Source of the DNA: Bacillus siamensis KCTC 13613
Lineage (GTDB): Bacteria; Bacillota; Bacilli; Bacillales; Bacillaceae
Reading direction: 5' to 3'
DNA length: 64,000 nucleotides
Assembly: GCF_000262045.1 (NCBI RefSeq)
Contig: NZ_AJVF01000041.1
Span: 248,001 to 312,000 of the forward strand
The position numbers were made by a program, and so were the translations under genes. Under the pieces are notes generated by a model. It was not told where the DNA came from. It saw nothing but the letters and a program-made list of their open reading frames with translations, and did not search any database. Positions 25,882 through 32,197 of this stretch are shown piece after piece. Every line of letters starts with the position of its first letter. The stretch's first letter is position 1.

Positions 25882-25894
25882 AAGGCCATACCTC

Positions 25895-26839
25895 CTAAGG
25901 TGTTATTACCGTCCTGAAAGTCGAATCACTTGTATTGTTTAGACCTTCATACATTGTACTTGTCTTGTATGGAGTTGGAAATAGGACAATTTGATAGTTT
26001 TCTTTATCCTCAACTTTCGGCATGTCAATTTCATATATATTTGTGGCATTCTCTTTAACACTGGTAAATGAAACAGGTTTCCCATTAACTGAGCTTTGTT
26101 CTGTCCCTGATAAGGCAACTAAGGCATAATCAAGATTCGTATCATGTGAATTAAAAATTTGCAAGTATGTTTTTTGGTTGCTTTTTGATTTGAATAGGAT
26201 TTTATTTCCGGTTTGTTTTGACGTTAAAAATACTTGTTCGCCCGTTAATTCATCAGTTGTTTTTTGAGGTTTTAGGTCTTCTTTTTCATCCCGGCTTTTC
26301 CTGATGTAACGGAGAGTAAAGTTTTCCTGTAAACCAGATGCTATATCAAGGTTATTGCTCTCTTGTTTGTAATCAGGCTCAGGAATAACAATGAAACTTA
26401 ACTCGCTGAAATTAGAAGGCGGCTCAAATTCCAGCTTGATTTTTTTTACCGAATCTTTATCCATTTTGAATGTATAAGATTTTTTGTACCCTCCGTTATC
26501 TGCTTTGAAAGGAATTGTCTTGAAGTCTGAGAGGATAACCAATCCATATTTTCTTTTGTCATTAAAATAATGACTAAACGATAATACTTTTTTGTATCCC
26601 TTCCCGTTTTTCTTTCCAATATCCAAAGAGTCTAAAATTTGCCCGTCCTCTTCATATAAACCGTATGAAACGGTGTCAGTGCCGGGGCCGGTCACATCTT
26701 CTTGTTCATCATTGTACTTTTCATCATCTGTAACTGCAGAAGTCTGTTTGTTTTGATCTTTGTTAAAGAAGTAAAGGGATGCGGCAACTGCCAAAATTAC
26801 GAAGGGAACACAAATTAAAAGAATCTTTTTCATTCTCAT
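25895..26839 (-). CDS. Membrane-anchored exported protein, 314 aa
   Basis: An N-terminal membrane anchor or uncleaved signal (KKILLICVPFVILAVAASLY) is followed by a Thr/Asp/Glu-rich linker and a large extracellular beta-rich part with two similar halves (each with a Y.LV.LSD/G segment: KYGLVILSDFKTIPF and LDYALVALSGTEQ). No cysteine occurs outside the anchor, which fits an extracellular protein. The start has no clear ribosome binding site (ATG 26839 or 26833) and lies seven bases after the preceding stop, so translation may be coupled. Family unknown. Confidence 0.7.
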   Translation of the reverse strand: MRMKKILLICVPFVILAVAASLYFFNKDQNKQTSAVTDDEKYNDEQEDVTGPGTDTVSYGLYEEDGQILDSLDIGKKNGKGYKKVLSFSHYFNDKRKYGLVILSDFKTIPFKADNGGYKKSYTFKMDKDSVKKIKLEFEPPSNFSELSFIVIPEPDYKQESNNLDIASGLQENFTLRYIRKSRDEKEDLKPQKTTDELTGEQVFLTSKQTGNKILFKSKSNQKTYLQIFNSHDTNLDYALVALSGTEQSSVNGKPVSFTSVKENATNIYEIDMPKVEDKENYQIVLFPTPYKTSTMYEGLNNTSDSTFRTVITP

Positions 26840-26846
26840 TTATATT

Positions 26847-27371
26847 TTAAAGAACGTCTTTTATGTTCCATTTTTTCTGATGCGTTACAGTTTTATATTT
26901 TTTTCTTACGTATTTGGAGTTGCCATATGCTTTCCCTTTACATCCATATCCCCCGGTTACTGTTCCCACAGCTTCCGCCCCGGCATAGTTTGAATTACTA
27001 TTTGTGTCAGTTTTGCTTTTTGAAAGCGCGCCGTTATTATAGTACAATCGTGATTTTGCCTCGATTGTATTTATTCTCATTTTGGCGCTGGCCTTTGTCA
27101 ACATGGCGTAATTGCATGCGAAAAAGTCCAGTCCCTGTCTGCGCTTTTTTAAATTCCAATTGGTCTTATAATCAGGTTTTGACGCCATTACAGTATACGG
27201 GCTTTCGGTTGCTGTCTGAAGAATAGAGCCAGAGCTTTCCGTACTGTCTTCAATTGTAATCCATTCTTCATCGGTCTTAATAGATGCAGCAGAGGCGGTG
27301 TCTTGATAAGAAAGCAATGATCCGGAAGCTAAAGTAAAGGTAGCCAGGAAAGGTAAAACAAATTTTTTCAT
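26847..27371 (-). CDS. Secreted protein with signal peptide, 174 aa
   Basis: AAGGAGATG precedes the ATG. A classic signal peptide (KKFVLPFLATFTLASGSLLS, cleavage probably after ASA near residue 29) leads to a basic mature protein with two cysteines (FFACNYAML, GYGCKGKAYG) that may form a disulfide, and a tail rich in Lys and Tyr. It is first in a leftward operon. The secreted, basic character would suit a toxin or surface-active factor, but I do not recognise the family and claim no function. Confidence 0.7.
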   Translation of the reverse strand: MKKFVLPFLATFTLASGSLLSYQDTASAASIKTDEEWITIEDSTESSGSILQTATESPYTVMASKPDYKTNWNLKKRRQGLDFFACNYAMLTKASAKMRINTIEAKSRLYYNNGALSKSKTDTNSNSNYAGAEAVGTVTGGYGCKGKAYGNSKYVRKKYKTVTHQKKWNIKDVL

Positions 27372-27525
27372 CTCAACATCTCCTTTTTTGTTATTTTGTT
27401 ACAGCGCCAATTATACAGGTCTACATTTTTTTATGAATGGGGAAAAACATCTGTAGATTCGACAATAGAGAGAAATAGTCCGCTATAATACCATTCTGAA
27501 AAAGTGGGTAAATAGCCTTTTTTTA

Positions 27526-27567
27526 AAATTGCGTGATATCGAAACGGGAAATTGCGTGATGTCGAAA
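27526..27567 (+). repeat. Tandem 19-bp direct repeat upstream of rap
   Basis: AAATTGCGTGATATCGAAA (27526-27544) recurs as AAATTGCGTGATGTCGAAA (27549-27567), one mismatch, with a period of 23 bases, about two turns of DNA. It lies between the divergent secreted-protein operon and rap, and upstream of the putative rap -35 box, so it is a good candidate for a regulator binding site. Confidence 0.75.
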
Positions 27568-27581
27568 AAAAATCCTATTAA

Positions 27582-27611
27582 TTACATTTTATGTTAAAGG
27601 TATGCTAGAAT
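27582..27611 (+). promoter_or_regulatory. Candidate rap promoter
   Basis: TTACAT (27582-27587), 18 bases, TAGAAT (27606-27611), just after the direct repeats. A second possible promoter, TCGACA/TATAAT (27459-27489), lies further upstream. Neither is a perfect consensus. Confidence 0.5.
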
Positions 27612-27658
27612 ATTGTTTGAGAAAATTTAGAATATTTGTAGAAAGAGGGGTTTATCTT

Positions 27659-28771
27659 ATGAGTAAACTGGCTTCTGAATGTGTTGCAAATATATTAAAT
27701 GATTGGTATATCGCGATAAAACAACAAGACGCTGAGTCTGCTGAGAGATATTTTGAAGAGGTCAAACCATTGTTTGATGAAATGGAAGAGGATCAGGAAG
27801 TTTTGATGTATTATTCTTTGTTGGAGGAAAGACATAAAATGCTTTTGTATCAGGTGAAAGGGGAGGAGCTTCCGCCCCATTCATATTTTAATGAAAACCA
27901 CGCTGAGGAAATAAAAAAAACAGATCATATGATTGAATATTATTTCTTTCTATTTGAAGCGTTATATGAGTCGCACAAAAGGAATTTTGAAAAAGCAATT
28001 ACTTTGTTCAAAATAGCAGAGAAAAAATTGAAGGATATACCCGATTGTATAGAGCGGGCAGAATTTTATTCGAAAGTGGCGTCTATGTATATGATGTTGC
28101 GGCAGAGTCTAATTTCTTTGAATTATATTAATGACTCTGTACAAATTTATAGAGAGAACGAAGGCTATAAACGAAAGCTTGCCACGTCTCTTATGATTGT
28201 CGGGCAAAACTACACTGATTTAGGGCTTTACGAAAAAGCGGAGGAAAGTTTTTTAGAAGCAATCAGAATTTCGAGAGTTCTACACGATTCACTATTTACC
28301 GCATTAATACATCATAATTTAAGTATTACATATTCTGCAGCAAATCGTTCCCAAGACTGTATAAATGCCTTGAAAAAAGCCATCAGAAATAAAGATTGGA
28401 GGGACTCGGTTTATTATATAAATTCCCTGTATATGTTTCTGAAAGAGCTTTATAAAATAGGGGATGTAAATAAAATGCCATATTATTATAAAAAGACAAA
28501 GGAATATTTTAAACGAAAAGAGAATAAGGTGTATGAGGCTAAAATAAATATTATTTACGGACTTCTGCAGCAGGATCAGAGGAAAAGCATTGAAACTTGT
28601 CGAGGTGGTATATCTTACTTATATGAAGTAAATGACCTTGATAGCGTCTTTGATCTTTCTTTGGTTATTTCAGAACACTGTGAGAAGCATGGACTCTATA
28701 AAGAGGCGCTTGAATTTTCTAAGCATGCTATTTTAGCCGAGGAGAAAATGAGGCACCTGGAGGGATTATAA
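27659..28771 (+). CDS. Rap family tetratricopeptide regulator
   Basis: Rap proteins bind response regulators (Spo0F~P dephosphorylation, or ComA) and are shut off by their Phr peptide. The 370-aa product has the N-terminal three-helix bundle (NILNDWYIAIKQQDAESAER) and TPR repeats (LGLYEKAEESFLEAIRISRV; HGLYKEALEFSKHAILAEEK). ATG 27659 has AAAGAGGGG about ten bases upstream; the longer in-frame start at 27602 lies inside the promoter. The Phr gene follows with no gap. Phage-borne Rap-Phr pairs delay host sporulation or competence and can influence lysogeny; which target applies here is unknown. Confidence 0.93.
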   Translation: MSKLASECVANILNDWYIAIKQQDAESAERYFEEVKPLFDEMEEDQEVLMYYSLLEERHKMLLYQVKGEELPPHSYFNENHAEEIKKTDHMIEYYFFLFEALYESHKRNFEKAITLFKIAEKKLKDIPDCIERAEFYSKVASMYMMLRQSLISLNYINDSVQIYRENEGYKRKLATSLMIVGQNYTDLGLYEKAEESFLEAIRISRVLHDSLFTALIHHNLSITYSAANRSQDCINALKKAIRNKDWRDSVYYINSLYMFLKELYKIGDVNKMPYYYKKTKEYFKRKENKVYEAKINIIYGLLQQDQRKSIETCRGGISYLYEVNDLDSVFDLSLVISEHCEKHGLYKEALEFSKHAILAEEKMRHLEGL

Positions 28772-28921
28772 TTGAAAAAAATTATTCTTTGTGCAGCCCT
28801 AACCTTCGTTACGTTAAGTGGTTTAGCTGTAGTCAAGATTAATCAAGAATCATCAGATGTTAAAATAACAGAGCGCCCGGTGGGTACTCTAAAATTAGCA
28901 GAGCGGCCAGTAGGCACATAA
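28772..28921 (+). CDS. Phr signalling peptide precursor with two pheromone copies
   Basis: A 49-aa precursor with TTG start, seven bases after GGAGGG, immediately following the rap stop. A secretion signal (MKKIILCAALTFVTLSGLAV) is followed by KITERPVGTLKLAERPVGT: two copies of ERPVGT. B. subtilis PhrK has ERPVG as its mature pentapeptide, so the cognate system is of RapK-PhrK type. After export and cleavage, the peptide would be imported by the oligopeptide permease and inhibit the Rap. A precursor with two copies is unusual among the classical B. subtilis Phr proteins. Confidence 0.88.
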   Translation: MKKIILCAALTFVTLSGLAVVKINQESSDVKITERPVGTLKLAERPVGT

Positions 28922-28929
28922 AAAACAAT

Positions 28930-28952
28930 AGCCCCAGCCAGGGCTTTTTTTT
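28930..28952 (+). terminator. Intrinsic terminator of rap-phr
   Basis: AGCCC-CAGCCA-GGGCT followed by a run of T. It closes the rap-phr operon. Confidence 0.8.
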
Positions 28953-29033
28953 ATGCTTTTAGCGGCAGCTATTAGATCGCGTGAATAAGCGGGGAGAGGG
29001 GGAAAGCTATTTTAGTTTCTTCATTATATTGTC

Positions 29034-29222
29034 TCAAAACATCCACTTGTTTTTATGCTTATCCCACTTCAGCATACGCTGCCTCATGAGGTTCTTCACT
29101 GCTTCCCGGATCGCGCGTTCATCCTTACCGGTTTTTCTCTTCAATTCATCCAAGGAGGGGTTTTTCCCGAAGCGGGTCATATTAAAGATGATCCTATATA
29201 CTTTCCTCTCAAAGTCATTCAT
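29034..29222 (-). CDS. Small winged-helix-like protein, 62 aa
   Basis: ATG 29222 has AGGAGGT seven bases upstream. The sequence, MNDFERKVYRIIFNMTRFGK then SLDELKRKTGKDERAIREAV, looks like a winged helix (LexA/MarR style), ending in a basic wing (KWDKHKNKWMF). It is divergent from the SOS-type promoter at 29275-29301; an imperfect LexA-like palindrome (AGAACAAATATTCT, 29252-29265) overlaps its own upstream region. Likely a small phage regulator. Family not recognised. Confidence 0.65.
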   Translation of the reverse strand: MNDFERKVYRIIFNMTRFGKNPSLDELKRKTGKDERAIREAVKNLMRQRMLKWDKHKNKWMF

Positions 29223-29274
29223 TCGAATTACCTCCTGAAGAGAATAATACCAGAACAAATATTCTCTTTTCAAC

Positions 29275-29301
29275 TTGAAATAGAACAAAAGTTCGTATAA
29301 T
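29275..29301 (+). promoter_or_regulatory. LexA (SOS) box overlapping a promoter
   Basis: AGAAC-AAAA-GTTCG (29282-29295) differs by one base from the Bacillus LexA/DinR consensus CGAAC-N4-GTTCG. It sits between TTGAAA (29275-29280) and TATAAT (29296-29301), a 15-base spacer, or with TAATAT a 17-base one. LexA bound here would block transcription of the two following genes until DNA damage. Confidence 0.75.
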
Positions 29302-29329
29302 ATGATAGTAAATAAGGAGGGGCAGCAGC

Positions 29330-29557
29330 ATGAAAGCATTGTTAAATCGTTCGTTAAATGAAAAATCAGCACTAGACATGATTTATATAAAAGCTGATGG
29401 AACAGTCTCGAAAAGAACCATCATAGTGCACCAGGTAAAACAGAATTTTATCCGGGCATTTTGTTTTAAAAGTAGGCAGACAAAAACATTTAGGATAGAC
29501 AATATTCTTGCCGTTGCCCTGGCCAATTATAAAAAAGGGGTAAGGAATCATGCGTGA
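29330..29557 (+). CDS. Small WYL-like protein, SOS-controlled, 75 aa
   Basis: AAGGAGGGG precedes the ATG. The core, LDMIYIKADGTVSKRTIIVH followed by IRAFCFKSRQTKTFRIDNIL, resembles the compact C-terminal fold of WYL-like ligand- or DNA-binding domains, which are found in DNA-damage and phage regulators. It overlaps the LexA-like gene by eight bases and shares its SOS promoter. Function unknown. Confidence 0.7.
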   Translation: MKALLNRSLNEKSALDMIYIKADGTVSKRTIIVHQVKQNFIRAFCFKSRQTKTFRIDNILAVALANYKKGVRNHA

Positions 29558-29777
29558 TATGACGAAAAGGCAATCCGAAACACTGCAAGCGATTATTCAT
29601 TTCATTGATGAACACGGTGTGGCTCCGACTTATAGGGAGTTAATGAAACACCTCGGTTTAAGCTCTACAAGCACAGTGAAGGGGCATCTCGACAAATTAA
29701 AGGAGAAGAATTACATCACGTGGCAGAATGGTTGCCCGCGCACGCTGAAATTAGAAAAAAGAGCTCAGCAATTCTGA
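29550..29777 (+). CDS. LexA DNA-binding domain protein without protease domain
   Basis: The 75-aa sequence matches only the N-terminal winged helix of LexA: TKRQSETLQAIIHFIDEHGV, PTYRELMKHLGLSSTSTVKG, HLDKLKEKNYI. The S24 protease half with its Ala-Gly cleavage site and Ser-Lys pair is absent, so RecA cannot inactivate it by cleavage. It may bind LexA sites, such as those at 29282 and 29829, as a phage regulator. It cannot dimerise in the LexA way unless by another interface. ATG 29550 has GGGG about nine bases before it; ATG 29559 is possible. A terminator overlaps its end. Confidence 0.8.
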   Translation: MRDMTKRQSETLQAIIHFIDEHGVAPTYRELMKHLGLSSTSTVKGHLDKLKEKNYITWQNGCPRTLKLEKRAQQF

Positions 29778-29788
29778 AGCTCTTTTTC
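29755..29788 (+). terminator. Intrinsic terminator
   Basis: AAAAAAGAGCT and AGCTCTTTTT pair around a 12-base loop. The stem includes the stop region of the LexA-like gene. Confidence 0.85.
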
Positions 29789-29811
29789 TATTGACTGCAC
29801 TTTTTCCGCGC

Positions 29812-29880
29812 CAGCCTACAATTGGACAAGAACTGACGTTCGTTAAAGTTGTAGGCTGCCCGCAACCATTATGATATAAT
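29812..29880 (+). promoter_or_regulatory. Integrase promoter region with LexA box inside an inverted repeat
   Basis: Perfect 10-bp arms CAGCCTACAA (29812-29821) and TTGTAGGCTG (29849-29858) flank AGAAC-TGAC-GTTCG (29829-29842), a LexA box one base off consensus. An extended -10 promoter, TG-A-TATAAT (29872-29880), follows and lies about 35 bases before the recombinase start. SOS control of the recombinase is the simplest reading. Confidence 0.65.
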
Positions 29881-29916
29881 TTTGAAAAATGTACCTTTTG
29901 CAAACGGGGTGATATT

Positions 29917-31443
29917 TTGTTTTTTGAGGAAAAAAACACAGAGGAATTGATCAGATATGAAGATTATCCCTACGCAGTTTATGCCAGGGTTTCCTCTGAA
30001 AAAGATAGTCAAACAACATCCATACAAAACCAGATTGACATATGCCATCATTGGATTGAAAAAAACAACTATGAATGGAAAGACGAGGCTATCCAACTGG
30101 ACGATGGTATAAGCGGGACAATTCTTCTCGACCGCAAAGCCATGCAGTTAATTTTAAACAAGGCCAAGAATCACAAATTGAAAATGGTTGTATTTAAATC
30201 CATCAGCCGGCTTGCAAGGGATCTGAAGGATGCGCTGGATATAAAAGAGGTTTTGCTGGCGCACGGCGTTCGTGTAGTTACGCTGGAAGAGGGATATGAC
30301 AGTTTATATGAAGGAAAAAACTCAATGAAGTTCGAAATGTTTTCCATGTTTGCTGCTCAATACCCACAGACAATATCGGTTTCAGCAAGTAGCGCGCTCG
30401 CAGCGAAAGCAAGGCGCGGGGAACATTCAGGGCGGGTTCCGTATGGGTATAAGAAAAACGGCAAGTTTCTTGAAATTTACGAAGAGCAAGCAAAAGTGAT
30501 TCGCATGATTTTTGATTTATACAATAATCACGGTTATGGTCAGAAGAGAGTTGTACACAAATTAAATGAAGAATTGCTGCTTGGCAATATTCCCAAGCCT
30601 CAGCAGAATGAGCGATGGCAACTATCAACTGTTCAGAGGATTTTACAAAATCCGATCTATTGCGGTGTGTTTATTGCAAACCGATATACTCAAGTGAAAA
30701 TCGGGGGCAGAAAAAAGTTCATTCGTAACCCGGAGGAAAAATGGACGATTTATAAAGATTGGGCGCCTAAGATCATTACACTGGAAGATTACGAAAAGGC
30801 GAATAATAAAAAGCATGTGCTGAAAAAACGACGTTTCAATCCGAAGAACGAACTTCGCGGCTTAATGAAGTGCGGCGTTTGCGGCGCGAACATGGTCATC
30901 CTGTTCAGTTATAGACGCAGGAAAAAAGACGGCGTAAAAGTGGAGCATAATTATGTGAAGTGCAGCGCCTACCGACGCGGAGGGAAAAACATGTGTATTT
31001 CTCACCCGCCCATCCAGTATAAAGATTTACGCGAAATAGTTATTGAAAAGCTCAAGGAGAAGGGCCGTAAATTAAAACTGAATGTGAAATCAGATTATGA
31101 AGAGAAAAAGAAACGGCGGATCAGAGAAACAAAAGTTCAAATTGAAGCTGCTGAGAAAAAACATAAACGGCTGCTGGAATTGTTCCTCGAAGATCAAATG
31201 ATTTCAAAAGCCGAATTCCAGGCAAAACGGAAAGAGATCGAGGATCAATTGGAACAATTAAACGATAAGCTGTTTCTGCTTGAGCGTGAAGAAGAAGAAT
31301 CAATTGACATTACCAACATTAAAATTGCCTTTAGTCTTCTAAAGAAAAAGGACCAGGATTTGTATGAGGCGTTTCATGCGCTTATCGAAAAATTGGTCAT
31401 TCATGAAGATGGAACCGTTGATTTTCATTATAAATTCCAGTGA
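29917..31443 (+). CDS. Large serine recombinase (prophage integrase)
   Basis: The 508-aa protein catalyses attP/attB integration and, with a directionality factor, excision. The resolvase domain has VYARVSSEKDSQTTSIQNQI with the nucleophile Ser26, and SISRLARDLKDAL. A recombinase domain follows (RVPYGYKKNGKFLEIYEEQA; STVQRILQNPIYCGVFIANR), then a zinc ribbon (Cys near 319, 322, 349, 360) and a long coiled coil (~385-455). This is the SpoIVCA/SprA class that excises skin and SPbeta during sporulation. The TTG start follows GGGGTGAT. The gene borders the right attachment site in gerE. Confidence 0.95.
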   Translation: MFFEEKNTEELIRYEDYPYAVYARVSSEKDSQTTSIQNQIDICHHWIEKNNYEWKDEAIQLDDGISGTILLDRKAMQLILNKAKNHKLKMVVFKSISRLARDLKDALDIKEVLLAHGVRVVTLEEGYDSLYEGKNSMKFEMFSMFAAQYPQTISVSASSALAAKARRGEHSGRVPYGYKKNGKFLEIYEEQAKVIRMIFDLYNNHGYGQKRVVHKLNEELLLGNIPKPQQNERWQLSTVQRILQNPIYCGVFIANRYTQVKIGGRKKFIRNPEEKWTIYKDWAPKIITLEDYEKANNKKHVLKKRRFNPKNELRGLMKCGVCGANMVILFSYRRRKKDGVKVEHNYVKCSAYRRGGKNMCISHPPIQYKDLREIVIEKLKEKGRKLKLNVKSDYEEKKKRRIRETKVQIEAAEKKHKRLLELFLEDQMISKAEFQAKRKEIEDQLEQLNDKLFLLEREEEESIDITNIKIAFSLLKKKDQDLYEAFHALIEKLVIHEDGTVDFHYKFQ

Positions 31444-31474
31444 TCATTCTCATTTATGTTTGCAAAAGATATGC

Positions 31475-31561
31475 ATAACAAATGCCATGCAGAAGTTAGG
31501 TGTGAAAGGGCGTTCGCAAGCTGTTGTCGAGCTTCTTAGAATGGGTGAGCTAGAGCTCTGA
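31475..31561 (+). pseudogene. gerE: 3' fragment of gerE beside the prophage (attR side)
   Basis: The frame reads NAMQKLGVKGRSQAVVELLR then MGELEL and a stop, which is the C-terminal end of B. subtilis GerE (74 aa), the LuxR-type HTH regulator of late mother-cell coat genes. Upstream of about 31475 the similarity stops and the recombinase end begins, so the phage junction lies here. The next host gene, ysmB, follows gerE in B. subtilis as well. The 5' part should lie beyond the left end of the prophage, outside the window; precise excision would restore the gene. Confidence 0.9.
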
Positions 31562-31566
31562 TTCTT

Positions 31567-31603
31567 GCCGGTTTTCCTTCTTTATGAGAAGGAGCCGGTT
31601 ATT
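31567..31603 (+). terminator. gerE terminator
   Basis: CCGG-TTTTCCTTCT-TTAT-GAGAAGGAG-CCGG forms a long imperfect stem just after the gerE stop, followed by TTATTTGT. Confidence 0.65.
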
Positions 31604-31749
31604 TGTGTTGGCGCCCGGGGTGATAGGCATGCGATGAAAATCCCGGCTTTTCCTTTTTCTCCGTCAGTCTTGCATTTTCTTAAAAAAAGAAGGAAAATAG
31701 ACACGGAGCGTGAATAGCCCAGAAAGATCCTTGAGTGAGGGATGGACAA

Positions 31750-32190
31750 ATGACATCAAAATCTGTAGAGCATGTTGCGGATATCGAAAAATCACTCCGC
31801 CATATCGCTGCGATCATTAAACAAAAAGGACGAGAAATCCTTAACCAATATGCAATTACACCGCCGCAATTCGTAGGCCTTCAATGGCTTTATGAATTGG
31901 GGGATATGACAATAGGCGAATTATCAGGCAAAATGTATTTGGCTTGCAGCACGACGACGGATCTGATAGACCGCATGGAAAAAAATAAGCTTGTCGAACG
32001 GGTGAAAGACCCTGCTGACAGACGGGTCGTCAGAATTCATCTTCTCGCTGAAGGAGAGCGGATTATTCAGGAAGTGATTTTAAAAAGGCAGGCATATTTG
32101 CGGGATATGTTTGAGACATTTTCCGAAGAAGAAACAGCCGTCTTCGAAAAATCATTATTGAAACTGCAGCATGAAATGAAAAGAAAATGA
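31750..32190 (+). CDS. ysmB: MarR family transcriptional regulator YsmB
   Basis: The 146-aa winged-helix protein has an N-terminal helix ([20 protein letters not shown]), the HTH region ([20 protein letters not shown]) and the MarR wing signature ([19 protein letters not shown]). ATG 31750 is used because GAGGGA lies about nine bases before it; an in-frame GTG at 31735 overlaps that site. It is followed within eight bases by racE, so the two are co-transcribed. The target genes are not evident from the sequence. Confidence 0.9.
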   Translation: MTSKSVEHVADIEKSLRHIAAIIKQKGREILNQYAITPPQFVGLQWLYELGDMTIGELSGKMYLACSTTTDLIDRMEKNKLVERVKDPADRRVVRIHLLAEGERIIQEVILKRQAYLRDMFETFSEEETAVFEKSLLKLQHEMKRK

Positions 32191-32197
32191 GGCGATT

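Larger units (their letters stand above)
1..31480 (+). mobile_element. Contractile-tailed prophage, right-hand part
   Basis: A continuous rightward set of phage late genes (terminase, portal, capsid, sheath, tube, tape measure, baseplate, fibre, lysis) is followed by an accessory zone and a large serine recombinase. The left end is beyond the window. The right end is placed where the sequence downstream of the recombinase becomes the 3' part of gerE; the crossover point is uncertain by a few tens of bases. Sheath-like and tube-like proteins plus gp27-, gp25- and gpJ-type baseplate genes indicate a contractile tail. All the main structural genes look intact, so the element may be functional. 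Confidence 0.93.

Noticed and set aside
28981-29300. Plus-strand frames opposite the small winged-helix gene
   Set aside because: They lack ribosome binding sites, while the minus-strand gene has AGGAGGT at correct spacing.
29812-29858. Inverted repeat as the phage attachment site
   Set aside because: Serine integrase attP sites are imperfect inverted repeats of similar size, but the gerE junction is 1.6 kb away on the other side of the recombinase gene, so a complete attP should not remain here in an integrated prophage.
31364-31561. An open frame of 65 codons spanning the recombinase end and the gerE fragment
   Set aside because: It is a chance fusion of out-of-frame recombinase sequence with the gerE 3' end, useful only as the junction marker.
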